A stretch of 64,000 bases of DNA from Adhaeribacter rhizoryzae (lineage in GTDB: Bacteria > Bacteroidota > Bacteroidia > Cytophagales > Hymenobacteraceae): positions 284,795 to 348,794 of the forward strand of contig NZ_VWSF01000003.1 of NCBI RefSeq assembly GCF_008629685.1. The letters run 5' to 3'. Made by a program: the position numbers and the translations under genes. How positions within the stretch are numbered: the stretch's first letter is position 1; the number at the start of each line of letters is the position of its first letter. Under the pieces are notes generated by a model. The model saw only the letters and a program-made list of their open reading frames with translations, was not told the DNA's origin and ran no database searches. Positions 28,577 to 37,709 of this stretch are shown piece after piece.

Positions 28577-31500
28577 ATGAAGAAGTTCATACTTACTACA
28601 GTTATTCTGTTGCTGGGTGCGATTAGCTTGTACGCACAGGTAACAACCAGTAGTATTACCGGTTCGGTCAGGGATAATAGTGGGGAGCCCCTGATTGGCG
28701 CCACTGTTAAAGCAACCCACCAGCCTTCCGGTACCGTTTATGGTACCACTACCAACACCGATGGCCGTTTCCAAATCCAGAACATGCGGATTGGCGGCCC
28801 CTACGCCGTAGAAGTAAGTTATATTGGCTACCAAAACCAGACTTACAATAATATTGCTTTGTCTTTAGGTGTACCTTACTCTTTAGATGCCCGGATTTCG
28901 GAGGGTGGTACTGCGCTGGCCGAAGTAGTAATAAATGCCAATCGTTCCGAAGTTTTTAATGCTACCAAAACCGGCGCGGCTACCAATATTGGCACCGAGC
29001 AACTTAACAACCTGCCTACCGTTACCCGCAGCCTCGAAGATTTTACCCGCCTTACGCCACAAGCCAATGGTGTGGGTTTTGCCGGCCGCGATAACCGTTA
29101 CAACAATATTCAGATAGATGGTGCCAACTTTAACAACGCTTTTGGTACCAGTTCCAGCGATTTATTGCCCGGTGGCAGTACCCGCCCGGTTTCGATTGAT
29201 GCTATTGAAGAAATTCAGGTAAATATTGCCCCTTACGACGTGCGCCAGTCGGGTTTTACCGGCGCCGGCATAAACGCGATTACCCGTAGCGGTACCAACA
29301 CTTACACCGGTTCGGCTTATACTTTTTACCGGAACCAGGATTTAAGAGGTACCCAAGTAGGCAGACGGGAATTGCCTGCGCAACCCGATAATAGCACCAT
29401 TACTTACGGTGCTCGGTTTGGCGGACCGATTATCAAAAACAAATTATTCTTCTTTGGTAACCTGGAGCGGGAAAAAGAAATATTTCCGGGGGTAACCTGG
29501 ATCGCTAACCGTCCCGGCGCTACGGGCAACGTAGCCAGAACCACCGCCGTTGATTTAGAAAGAGTGCGTCAACATTTAATTAATACTTATAACTATGACC
29601 CAGGCGCTTACGAAAATTACGCCAACGAATTCGAAAACAAGAGCACGCGTTTCTTAACCCGCCTGGACTGGAATATTAGCCAAAACCACCGGTTTACCAC
29701 CCGTTTTAATTACGCCGAAGGTACCAGCGACCAAACCGTAAACGCAACCTCTGCGCCTAACCCGCGTGGCAGCTCCGCCCGTATCGGCCCCAATGCTTTG
29801 GCTTTCCAGAATGCCAATTACGGCTTTTTAAATAAAGTATGGTCGCTTACCGGCGAATTAAACAGTACCCTTTCTTCCCGTATTTCAAACCAAATTTTAG
29901 CCACTTACAGCTTTAACCAGGCTACCCGTACTACTCCCGGCGGTCTTTTCCCGTTTGTTGATATCTGGCAAGGCGGCGACAATTACATTAGCTTTGGTAC
30001 CGAGCTATTCTCGGCGGCCAACGACCTGATTAACGATAATTATACCTTTATTGATAACTTTACCTACCAGGCCGGTAAGCACACTTTAACCGCCGGTGCC
30101 AGCTACGAACTAATTAAATACGGTAACCTTTTCTTACGGAATGCTTCTTCTTATTACCGTTATCCGTCCGTAGATGCGTTCATCAATAACGAGCAGCCCA
30201 CATCTTTTGGTTTGTCTTATGCTTATCCGGGCCAGGACCCGTACACCCGCGTTAGCTTTGGCTTAGGTGGTTTGTATTTACAGGATAAATATTCTTTCAA
30301 CAACCAACTAGACGTAACTTTTGGTATCCGGGGCGAATTACCACTTTACCTGAACGATATTGGTACTAACCCCCAAATAGATAAATTGGAACTGCTGGAT
30401 CAGGATGGCAACCCAACCACTTACAAAAGCGGTACCTGGCCAAAATCAAGAATAATGTGGTCGCCGCGGGTTGGTTTTAACTACGATGTATTGGGCGATG
30501 GTACTTTTAAACTACGCGGCGGTACCGGTATTTTTGCCGGCCGGATTCCGTTTGTTTACTTAACCAACATGCCTGGTGCTACCGGTTTAATCACGAATAC
30601 TTTAGACCCAGCGCCGAGCAGCGCATTGCCAAATATCCGGTTTAACCCCGACCCTACTTACTGGTTGAACAACGGTCCGGAAAATGTATTTTTAAAATCG
30701 CCGGCCGGTGGAACTCCCAGCACCATTGCCCTGGTGGACGAAGATTTCAGAATGCCGCAAATCTGGCGGAGCAGCTTAGGCGTGGATTACACCATACCGG
30801 GTACACCATTGGTAGCTACCACCGATTTATTGTATACCAAAGATATTAAAGGTATTTACCAGTTTAATGCCAACCGGAAACCCGCTGCGGGCCAAATGAA
30901 TTACGCCGGCGATAACCGCGATTTCTGGAATGGCAGTGCCAATGCACTTTATAATAATGCTACCGGGCCTTTTGCCACCGTATTATCTAACACCAATAAA
31001 GGCTATTCTTTAGCGGCTACCGTTGGGCTTTCGTTACCTAGCCAAACTGGTTTCTTTGGGTCTATCTATTATACTTATACCGATGCCCGGGATATTACCG
31101 GTAACCCTGGTTCTACTGCTTCTTCTGTTTGGCAAAGCAATTATTCTGTAAACGATGCCAACGAGCAATTATTAGGTATTTCGGAATTTGCCATTCCGCA
31201 CCGGATTGTTGGTAATATTTCTTATCGCCAAGAATATTTAAACCATTTAGGTACCACCGTTTCTTTATTCTATAATGGTGCGCACCAAGGTCGTTTTTCT
31301 TACACCACCAACGGCGACTTGAACAAAGACGGCGTATCGCTGGATTTATTATACATCCCGCAAAATGGATCTGAGCTTAATTTTGCCACTAGAACGGTAA
31401 ACCGCGTAACCTTTACCGCCGAAGAGCAACGGGCTGCTTATGACGAATTTGTGAAAAACAGCAAACAGTTAAGCAATGCCAAAGGCGACTATGTACTGCG

Positions 31501-31864
31501 GAATAATGGCTTAATGCCATGGTTAAACCGTTTCGATTTCCGGTTGCTGCAAGATGTATTTACCAATATTGGCGAACGCCGGAACACCTTACAAGTAAGT
31601 TTCGATGTTCAGAATGCTGGTAACCTGGTTGGAAATTTCTTTAACCTGCCGTGGGGTATTGCGCAGCAATTAAACGGTGGTTCTAATTTTAACTATCCGT
31701 TATTAAATGTTGCCAGCGTAAACGCCGAAGGTATTCCTACTTTTAACATGATAACCGTGGTAAACGAACAAGGCCAAACCGTATTGCCAACTAAGCCTTT
31801 CCGGAATACTTTTAACAATACTACTACCTGGCGGATGCAATTGGGCTTACGTTACAGCTTCTAA
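28577..31864 (+). CDS. TonB-dependent receptor, Oar-like
   Basis: This 1095-aa outer-membrane protein has a signal peptide (MKKFILTTVILLLGAISLYAQ) and a carboxypeptidase-regulatory-like domain (about 22-110, SITGSVRDNSGEPLIGATV). A plug domain follows (about 130-250, NIQIDGANFNNAF, DAIEEIQVNIAPYDVRQSGFTGAGIN), then a large beta barrel. It ends in WRMQLGLRYSF, a terminal-Phe beta-signal for BAM insertion. The plug resembles Oar-type receptors. The ligand is not evident, and there is no adjacent SusD gene, which argues against a classical glycan-uptake pair. A strong terminator follows. Confidence 0.92.
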   Translation: MKKFILTTVILLLGAISLYAQVTTSSITGSVRDNSGEPLIGATVKATHQPSGTVYGTTTNTDGRFQIQNMRIGGPYAVEVSYIGYQNQTYNNIALSLGVPYSLDARISEGGTALAEVVINANRSEVFNATKTGAATNIGTEQLNNLPTVTRSLEDFTRLTPQANGVGFAGRDNRYNNIQIDGANFNNAFGTSSSDLLPGGSTRPVSIDAIEEIQVNIAPYDVRQSGFTGAGINAITRSGTNTYTGSAYTFYRNQDLRGTQVGRRELPAQPDNSTITYGARFGGPIIKNKLFFFGNLEREKEIFPGVTWIANRPGATGNVARTTAVDLERVRQHLINTYNYDPGAYENYANEFENKSTRFLTRLDWNISQNHRFTTRFNYAEGTSDQTVNATSAPNPRGSSARIGPNALAFQNANYGFLNKVWSLTGELNSTLSSRISNQILATYSFNQATRTTPGGLFPFVDIWQGGDNYISFGTELFSAANDLINDNYTFIDNFTYQAGKHTLTAGASYELIKYGNLFLRNASSYYRYPSVDAFINNEQPTSFGLSYAYPGQDPYTRVSFGLGGLYLQDKYSFNNQLDVTFGIRGELPLYLNDIGTNPQIDKLELLDQDGNPTTYKSGTWPKSRIMWSPRVGFNYDVLGDGTFKLRGGTGIFAGRIPFVYLTNMPGATGLITNTLDPAPSSALPNIRFNPDPTYWLNNGPENVFLKSPAGGTPSTIALVDEDFRMPQIWRSSLGVDYTIPGTPLVATTDLLYTKDIKGIYQFNANRKPAAGQMNYAGDNRDFWNGSANALYNNATGPFATVLSNTNKGYSLAATVGLSLPSQTGFFGSIYYTYTDARDITGNPGSTASSVWQSNYSVNDANEQLLGISEFAIPHRIVGNISYRQEYLNHLGTTVSLFYNGAHQGRFSYTTNGDLNKDGVSLDLLYIPQNGSELNFATRTVNRVTFTAEEQRAAYDEFVKNSKQLSNAKGDYVLRNNGLMPWLNRFDFRLLQDVFTNIGERRNTLQVSFDVQNAGNLVGNFFNLPWGIAQQLNGGSNFNYPLLNVASVNAEGIPTFNMITVVNEQGQTVLPTKPFRNTFNNTTTWRMQLGLRYSF

Positions 31865-31881
31865 TCTGCTATTTGCCCTAT

Positions 31882-31919
31882 AATAAAAAAACCCGCAGCC
31901 TACTGCGGGTTTTTTTATT
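31882..31919 (+). terminator. Terminator of the TonB-dependent receptor gene
   Basis: Perfect 17-bp inverted repeat (31882-31898 and 31903-31919) with a GC core CCCGCAG / CTGCGGG, a CCTA loop and a run of seven T. It lies 18 bp after the stop codon. Confidence 0.9.
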
Positions 31920-32004
31920 TAAAATATTTTTGGGCAGGTATTAGAACTTTAAAAAAATTATTTTACTTTTGCATCACTATCGCAAACGGCAATAGAAACA
32001 AACC

Positions 32005-32079
<75 letters not shown>

Positions 32080-32091
32080 CCCTCATTATCA

Positions 32092-32127
32092 GGCACTTAT
32101 AAGGTAAAACTTGTAAGTGCCTTTTTT
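32092..32127 (+). terminator. Terminator after tRNA-Ala
   Basis: GGCACTTATAAG (32092-32103) pairs with CTTGTAAGTGCC (32110-32121) with one wobble, followed by six T. Confidence 0.8.
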
Positions 32128-32128
32128 G

Positions 32129-32150
32129 TTCGCAAACAATTCGCAAACAA
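32129..32150 (+). repeat. Tandem 11-bp direct repeat near the att-like scar
   Basis: TTCGCAAACAA occurs twice head to tail (32129-32139 and 32140-32150). It lies between tRNA-Ala and the tRNA-Arg fragment. Short direct repeats in this position can be recombinase arm-binding sites, but that is inference. Confidence 0.5.
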
Positions 32151-32347
32151 CTAATTGATGATGTTTCATTCTCTTCTTTAGAATAATAGTAATTCCAATT
32201 ACGATGTAAGTACTTGACATTACAGAACCAGCAAATAATAAAAGGTACTTGATCCAATAAGGACTTAAAAGGAGTTTTAAATATAACCAAGGAAAAGGAT
32301 ATTCTCCTCCCTTAAAGGTCAGTGGACAACTCATAGCAGTAGATAAA

Positions 32348-32390
32348 ACTACGAATCAGAAGGTTTGGGGTTCGACTCCCTACGCGACCA
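32348..32390 (+). pseudogene. 3' fragment of tRNA-Arg (ACG): putative attachment-site scar
   Basis: The 43 nt from ACTACGAATCAGAAGG through TACGCGACCA equal the anticodon loop (CTACGAA, anticodon ACG), variable loop, T arm and 3' acceptor strand of a Bacteroidota tRNA-Arg. The 5' half is absent: the sequence before it (GTAGATAAA) cannot pair with TCAGA. Fragments like this arise when an integrative element recombines into the 3' half of a tRNA gene. A matching terminator follows at 32403-32439. The intact tRNA-Arg is not in this window. Confidence 0.75.
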
Positions 32391-32402
32391 CAGCTAATTT
32401 CT

Positions 32403-32439
32403 AAAAGCCCCTAAGAATCAAAACCTTAAGGGCTTTTTT
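32403..32439 (+). terminator. Terminator after the tRNA-Arg fragment
   Basis: AAAAGCCCCTAAG (32403-32415) pairs with CTTAAGGGCTTTT (32425-32437) with one G-U type mismatch, and ends in a T run. It probably was the natural terminator of the tRNA-Arg gene. Confidence 0.75.
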
Positions 32440-32641
32440 GTTTTTAAAACGTACATATTTACGTACAGCTTTCTAAAACTTTAAATATCGTGATTACTAC
32501 CCAAAGGATTTTTTTTGTAGGTACTTAATTTCTTCTGTGCTACATTGGAAATTATTTTTTAGGCACTAGTTGTTGATCCATGCAAAAGAACCTATTCAAA
32601 AATATTATAAAATCAAATATCATGACTTCCTTCGGGAGCAC

Positions 32642-32681
32642 AAAAAAGGCCTCAAGACTTATTCTTAAGGCCTTTTTCATT
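32642..32681 (-). terminator. Terminator at the end of the BREX-type operon
   Basis: AAAAAAGGCCTCAAG and CTTAAGGCCTTTTT arms form a stem with A and T runs on both sides. It lies about 34 bp beyond the stop of the last operon gene (cysteine desulfurase). Confidence 0.7.
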
Positions 32682-32714
32682 TAGTTCATACATATCTCGG
32701 ACACTAAATTAGTT

Positions 32715-33878
32715 TTAACCTATTCCTAATTTAGCCCCAAGCCTTTTAAGTTCTAAAACTTGTTTTATAATCAAACTACTTGCCTGAGAAATATCACTGC
32801 GAGAGGAAAACCGACCTAAACCAATTCTGATAGTAGAACGAGCATCGGAACGGGAAAGTCCTATGGAAATCAGTGTAGATGAAGGTTCAATGGTGCCGGC
32901 ATCGCAGGCAGAGCCGGTGCTTAGGGCTAAACTAGGCAAGCGTGCAAGTAATGCATCTGCCTCAAGCTCAGGAAAGGTTATACTAGAATTATTGGGTAAC
33001 CTATTTTGAAGGTCTCCATTACGAAAGGATTCAGGAATGGCTGATAACATTAAATTCTCAAACTCATCTCTTAACACAGCAAGGTGAGCGTTTTCATCTT
33101 GTTGCAGTTCATTACAACGAGCACAAGCTGCGCCTAAACCAACAATACCTGGAACATTGGGGGTACCAGAGCGCCAACCACGTTCTTGACCACCGCCGTA
33201 AGCCAAAGGCTCCATCTGGGTACGACGAGGATTGCGAACAATCAAAGCACCAATTCCCTGTGGTCCATAAAGCTTATGTCCACTAAGCGAGAGCATATCT
33301 ACACCCCAAGCCATTATGTTCACTGGTATTTTACCAACAGCCTGAGCAGCATCGGTATGCATTATTGCACCAGCAGCATGGGCTAATTGGCTTAACTCCG
33401 AAATGGGTTGGATGGTGCCTATTTCACCGTTAGCAGCTTGAATGGAAACCAAAAGGGTTTCAGAGTTAATAGCATTTCTAGCAAAGTCCACTTTCACTTT
33501 TCCGTCGCTATTTACTGGTATGGTTACGACTTCAAAACCTTCACGGGCAAGTTGCTTTCCAGGATTAATAATTGCTTTATGTTCAATGGCAGAAATGACA
33601 ATTCTGCGGCGGGAATTAGTCAATTTAGCAGCGCGGGCATAACCAAGCAGTGCTAAGTTATTTGCTTCTGTAGCGCCACTGGTAAAAATCACCTCCCCAG
33701 GCTGGGCACCTATAAGTACTGCAACCTGCTCCCGTGACTGCTGAACTGCATCAAAAGTACGCATGCCTGCCTTATGTAGGGATGAAGGATTACCGAATTG
33801 AGAGGTAAAATAAGGCAACATCGCTTCAAGTACTTGCGGATCACAAGGTGTACTTGCGTGGTGGTCAAGGTAGATCAT
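32715..33878 (-). CDS. Cysteine desulfurase (IscS/DndA-like) of the phosphorothioation-type BREX operon
   Basis: This 387-aa PLP enzyme starts MIYLDHHASTPCDPQVLEAM. It has TSGATEANNLAL, the PLP-linked lysine in SLSGHKLYGPQG (K202) and the persulfide-forming cysteine in STGSACDAG (C325). This family releases sulfur from L-cysteine as an enzyme persulfide. It ends the BREX-type operon, 14 bp after brxL, and the operon also encodes a PAPS-reductase-family protein. Dedicated desulfurases of this kind (DndA, SspA) feed sulfur to DNA phosphorothioation. A role in DNA sulfur modification is inferred from that context; a housekeeping Fe-S role is the alternative. Confidence 0.88.
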   Translation of the reverse strand: MIYLDHHASTPCDPQVLEAMLPYFTSQFGNPSSLHKAGMRTFDAVQQSREQVAVLIGAQPGEVIFTSGATEANNLALLGYARAAKLTNSRRRIVISAIEHKAIINPGKQLAREGFEVVTIPVNSDGKVKVDFARNAINSETLLVSIQAANGEIGTIQPISELSQLAHAAGAIMHTDAAQAVGKIPVNIMAWGVDMLSLSGHKLYGPQGIGALIVRNPRRTQMEPLAYGGGQERGWRSGTPNVPGIVGLGAACARCNELQQDENAHLAVLRDEFENLMLSAIPESFRNGDLQNRLPNNSSITFPELEADALLARLPSLALSTGSACDAGTIEPSSTLISIGLSRSDARSTIRIGLGRFSSRSDISQASSLIIKQVLELKRLGAKLGIG

Positions 33879-33892
33879 AATAGGTGAAATCG

Positions 33893-35314
33893 CTATTCAG
33901 ATAGTACAGGAACAATGGCTCTGTCAAACTTACGATATTCTCCTCCTTGATTATAAAGTAAATTCCAAACCCCCTGTCTTAAACGGATGGCTGGTTCCAA
34001 ACAATGTAAATAAAATTCAGAAAGTGTTGGTTGAGTATGGGGAAAAAGAAGCTTCAAATAGCCACTGGCAAGCGTAGTTACTGCTTCTTTATTCCGATGA
34101 TAGGCTTTATCACCTAAATCTACATTTCGGGCACAGTAAATATCCGAAGCTGAATGATGGTTACGTAAGGCTAATAATATATCACCAAAATAATCAGCTT
34201 TAAGGCCAAAGCCTAAGGCAAAGCTGTTCTGTTCAAGTTTAGGAATCTGCCATCCGGGTATAAGCCCCTTAATACGTTCAATAAATGCTGTTTCCTGTAA
34301 AAAAGGTGGTAACTCACGTGTTATAGGATCATTAGCTGGTTTCGATTGTGAATCAAGTGTGATGTTAGCCAACAGTACAAAACTGCAATCAGAAGCAAAT
34401 TCATGGAGACCACCACGGGTGATTCTACCATTTGCCATATAACCTTTAAGTCCACCAACTATTTCAGCAGGACTCTCAAATTTGAGTGTTTGTACTTCGT
34501 CTAGTACCACAACCGAGTAACGGGTTAACAAGCCACCTTGTCCATTAGTATTGTTTACAAACAAAACTGCTGGCGATACATTTCCTCCGCTTATTAATCG
34601 CACCTGAGGTGAAATATTCTCATAAACGTAGCTCTTGCCAGTACCACGAGGAGCAAGCTCAATCATATGGGCATGTTTCTGTACTAGCGGTATAAGACGT
34701 GCTAATACTAACATTTGCTGTTCAGGGGTATAAAAATCTGGATTGTAACCCATAGAACGTAAGAGAACAGCACGCCACTCTTCAATTGTAAAATTAGCCC
34801 TGGCAGCACTCCAATCATCTAAATTGGCATCAGCTTGCATTGGGCGAAAGTTCGTTATGACTACTCCTTGGCCAGTGAGGTAGACAAGCTCTACTACACC
34901 CCACATTCCATGTTTGAGTAATTGTGGATTTTGTTTAATGATATCTTCCCCAATACGTCCATCAAAAATCCCTATCATAGCAAGACGGGCATTTCTAACT
35001 GCTTTATTCTGACCGAGTGTTACATCAATCTGAACACGTGTAAGGATTTTAACTCTTTCTCCAGCTAAAAGGCGGTTGCGAATAGCATTTCCTTCATCTG
35101 CTTTTGGAATGACACGAGATGCCCAGTCTTGTACCTTAGTTGCGTCTGCAGAGCTAAGCTCTCCCTGACCAGGAACTATTGTCTCAAGTACCCACTCTGC
35201 TACATAACCTGGAACGCCCCGGTTCTTAAGTCCAGAAGCTGCCAAACGGCGTTTATCTATCGCGGCATTGGTAAATACACGATCTATTTTAGTTTCTAAA
35301 TTCTCGAACTCCAT
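33893..35314 (-). CDS. brxL: BrxL-like AAA+ protein (short form)
   Basis: This 473-aa protein has a central AAA+ module: Walker A APRGTGKSYV (K227), Walker B SVVVLDEVQ (about 267-275) and a sensor-like stretch with FVLLANITLD. The N-terminal part (about 1-200) carries the YVAEWVLE and NFRPMQADANLDDW segments seen in the ~470-aa BrxL family. The Lon-type C-terminal protease domain of longer BrxL proteins is missing: only about 150 residues follow the ATPase core and show no Ser-Lys dyad motif. BrxL of type 1 systems is reported to form DNA-binding rings needed for phage exclusion. It lies 36 bp downstream of pglZ. Confidence 0.85.
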   Translation of the reverse strand: MEFENLETKIDRVFTNAAIDKRRLAASGLKNRGVPGYVAEWVLETIVPGQGELSSADATKVQDWASRVIPKADEGNAIRNRLLAGERVKILTRVQIDVTLGQNKAVRNARLAMIGIFDGRIGEDIIKQNPQLLKHGMWGVVELVYLTGQGVVITNFRPMQADANLDDWSAARANFTIEEWRAVLLRSMGYNPDFYTPEQQMLVLARLIPLVQKHAHMIELAPRGTGKSYVYENISPQVRLISGGNVSPAVLFVNNTNGQGGLLTRYSVVVLDEVQTLKFESPAEIVGGLKGYMANGRITRGGLHEFASDCSFVLLANITLDSQSKPANDPITRELPPFLQETAFIERIKGLIPGWQIPKLEQNSFALGFGLKADYFGDILLALRNHHSASDIYCARNVDLGDKAYHRNKEAVTTLASGYLKLLFPHTQPTLSEFYLHCLEPAIRLRQGVWNLLYNQGGEYRKFDRAIVPVLSE

Positions 35315-35350
35315 AAATACTAAATTGGTGAAAAATGAACACCATGTAAT

Positions 35351-37708
35351 TTATATTAAATCATCAAGCGGATTTGAGCTGGTCTGCCTTAAATCATTGT
35401 TTCGTAAATCAGCAGTTAAAACAAACGAATGCAGCTCACCATCTGGTGTTTCAAATATAGCAGTTACAATCGTTTTTTCGGCTTGAGCAGTATCAGGCCA
35501 GCGAGGCAATTCAACTGTTTTCTTTAACTTATTTAATCCAGGCAATAATTCATCAAATTCTATAACCAAGCCTTCTAGGCGGGGAATATCAATTTCAATT
35601 TTGCGTAAACGACCTGGGCGCGAACTACTATTAACTAAGCTTAATTCTGCTTTACCAGGACGATTAGAACGAGATTCTCCAATTAATGAACCACCAACTA
35701 AGAAAGCGGCTAAGTTACTTTGCAATTCAATCCAAGGCACAACTACTTCTTCGGGCCAGGCACCACCATGTGGGAAGATGTCTGTCCCGCCTCGCATGTT
35801 ACCAGTGTGATTAACAATTTTGAAAGAGGCATCTGAGCGAGCTATGGCTACCCAATCTGGTAATTTGTAGGGGTCAGGGTCCAGCCAACGCACTGAATCT
35901 GTATCAACAGCTTCTTCTGGTCTAGGAATAGGCTTGATAGTCGGTGGAGTTGCTCTGAAAGCAGCCCTGCCGTGGCCTGTAAAACCAGATATAGGTTCCA
36001 GTATGCGTGGACTCTCGCTTAGAAGGCGACCATGATCAGTGGTGATAAGAACGCGTACTGACGTATTTGTCGGTACAGAAGCAACAGCTTCACAAATACT
36101 ATCTGCTAGCCCAGCTAGCGAACCTTTGGCTTGATTTCTAATAGTCTGAGCACTACCTGGATTATGGTAAATGGAATCTGGTTGCGGTGGTTGCCACACT
36201 AAAACTTGACCAGCTTGAGCTGTTTGTACTGCTTCGGCTAGGTTATCAATACCACGTATGTCTGCAGGTGGTGCAGGTTGTTGAGCAAAATATTTAGTCT
36301 TAGCAGCTTCAGTAAATTCCAAAGGTACTGCCCATCTCACCGCCCGTTTCGTGTGAGATGTAATTGTAGGTACTAAGCCAAAACAAGGAGTAGCAGCGGC
36401 AAGACTTAGCCGCCCAGCTGCTTGATTTAGAATATTTTGTTGTAGTGTTAGAGCATCGCCCCATCCTAAACCATCAGCTATAACCCACAAAACGATTTCA
36501 TCAGATGAAGGCTTCTGGAGCGCTCCTTTAGCCCAGTACTGCTGCTGATAATGAGCAGGTTTACCTACTAACTTAAGTGGGTACGTTTCTAAAAACCAAT
36601 CGCTGAAAGCTTCTGCCAGTTTCTGAACTTTATCTTTAGCTTCTAGATTACTGTTGTGACTTGCTTGCCACAACCGGTAAGGTAAATAATATTGGGTTAC
36701 CCATTGTAAAACGGAGGATGGCTCAGTAGGTGGGTAAGGAGGAACAGGAGGTGGAACCAACTTACGTAGCGTTGTCACTATAGAATTAGTGGCAACCGAA
36801 CTCCGTTCTAATTCTGACACCAAGCGCTCAGTAGCTGCTTGAGTAAATGCAGGGGATTGCAACTGTTGAACTAAAACATTCAACGCTACTAATCTAATTT
36901 CCGGTCGCTGTGCTTTACTGGTTTGTAATTGCCACCAAGAAAGAGCAACTTGATCTTGGGCGTTAACGGGTGCACCACTCAAAATACCAACAACTTGCTG
37001 ATTAAAAGCACTATAAGCATTAGCCATCCATGATGTAACAGGTAATGGAAATTGCTTTGCCCATGCAAGGGCTGGGGCAAGTGATGATGAAGCTGTGGGA
37101 GCTTCGTATCCAATCCAAGTAGTTAGGATAGTTTGGGCCTCTGCTGGTGATGTTGGAAAAAGAGCAGCGGCATCTGGAAAGCTTAAATACCAGGCAGCTA
37201 GCACAGTTTTAACTAAAGGTAATTGGTGTGCCGGAAATGTGGATGGTTGAGCCGCCAACCATGATAGCCAATGAGCTGCGTGCTTGGACAGTTCAGTGGC
37301 TGCGGGATGAAGGGGTAGTTCTTGCCAATGGGGAGAAAAACTAGGATATAGTTCTTCTAACAAAACCTCTAAAGTAGGCAATTTTGCAGTGGTAGCTGTA
37401 GACAAGTCAGCTAGCACCTGACGGGCCTGGATTTCTGAGAGTGAAGGGCACAGCTCCATTAGTTGCATTGTTGGAGAGGTGCAAGTTTCTGTTTGACCAC
37501 CAAGAGCTTGCCACCATTTATAAGCCCAATTGCAACGGTCTACGCCACGGATGATTATTTTAGGGGCAATTACATGGGTCTTAACCTGTGCTGCAACCCG
37601 CAGCCAGGCTACATCGGTATCTACCACCATATAACCGGTAGGTACAGGGGCATCACCAGCTGGGTCAAGCAGTAGTGCGTTAGATATTTGGGAAGAGGTT
37701 TGAGACAT
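35351..37708 (-). CDS. pglZ: PglZ-domain alkaline-phosphatase-superfamily protein
   Basis: This 785-aa protein has the PglZ core in its second half. VLWVIADGLGWGDAL (about 406-420) is the metal/nucleophile region, and VRVLITTDHGR (about 551-561) is the second metal site. The N-terminal 390 residues are alpha-helical and variable, as usual in PglZ proteins. The last ~120 residues look beta-rich. PglZ is the one component shared by all BREX types and is used to recognise them. Its stop-start spacing to the 1456-aa ATPase gene is one base, so the pair is tightly coupled. Confidence 0.9.
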   Translation of the reverse strand: MSQTSSQISNALLLDPAGDAPVPTGYMVVDTDVAWLRVAAQVKTHVIAPKIIIRGVDRCNWAYKWWQALGGQTETCTSPTMQLMELCPSLSEIQARQVLADLSTATTAKLPTLEVLLEELYPSFSPHWQELPLHPAATELSKHAAHWLSWLAAQPSTFPAHQLPLVKTVLAAWYLSFPDAAALFPTSPAEAQTILTTWIGYEAPTASSSLAPALAWAKQFPLPVTSWMANAYSAFNQQVVGILSGAPVNAQDQVALSWWQLQTSKAQRPEIRLVALNVLVQQLQSPAFTQAATERLVSELERSSVATNSIVTTLRKLVPPPVPPYPPTEPSSVLQWVTQYYLPYRLWQASHNSNLEAKDKVQKLAEAFSDWFLETYPLKLVGKPAHYQQQYWAKGALQKPSSDEIVLWVIADGLGWGDALTLQQNILNQAAGRLSLAAATPCFGLVPTITSHTKRAVRWAVPLEFTEAAKTKYFAQQPAPPADIRGIDNLAEAVQTAQAGQVLVWQPPQPDSIYHNPGSAQTIRNQAKGSLAGLADSICEAVASVPTNTSVRVLITTDHGRLLSESPRILEPISGFTGHGRAAFRATPPTIKPIPRPEEAVDTDSVRWLDPDPYKLPDWVAIARSDASFKIVNHTGNMRGGTDIFPHGGAWPEEVVVPWIELQSNLAAFLVGGSLIGESRSNRPGKAELSLVNSSSRPGRLRKIEIDIPRLEGLVIEFDELLPGLNKLKKTVELPRWPDTAQAEKTIVTAIFETPDGELHSFVLTADLRNNDLRQTSSNPLDDLI

Positions 37709-37709
37709 C

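Noticed and set aside
28447-28834. 85- and 96-aa minus-strand ORFs at the start of the TonB receptor gene
   Set aside because: Antisense shadows of the receptor gene.
32089-32334. 81-aa hydrophobic minus-strand ORF between tRNA-Ala and the tRNA-Arg fragment
   Set aside because: It overlaps the tRNA terminator and tandem repeat, and no family or start signal supports it; it could be a decayed gene.
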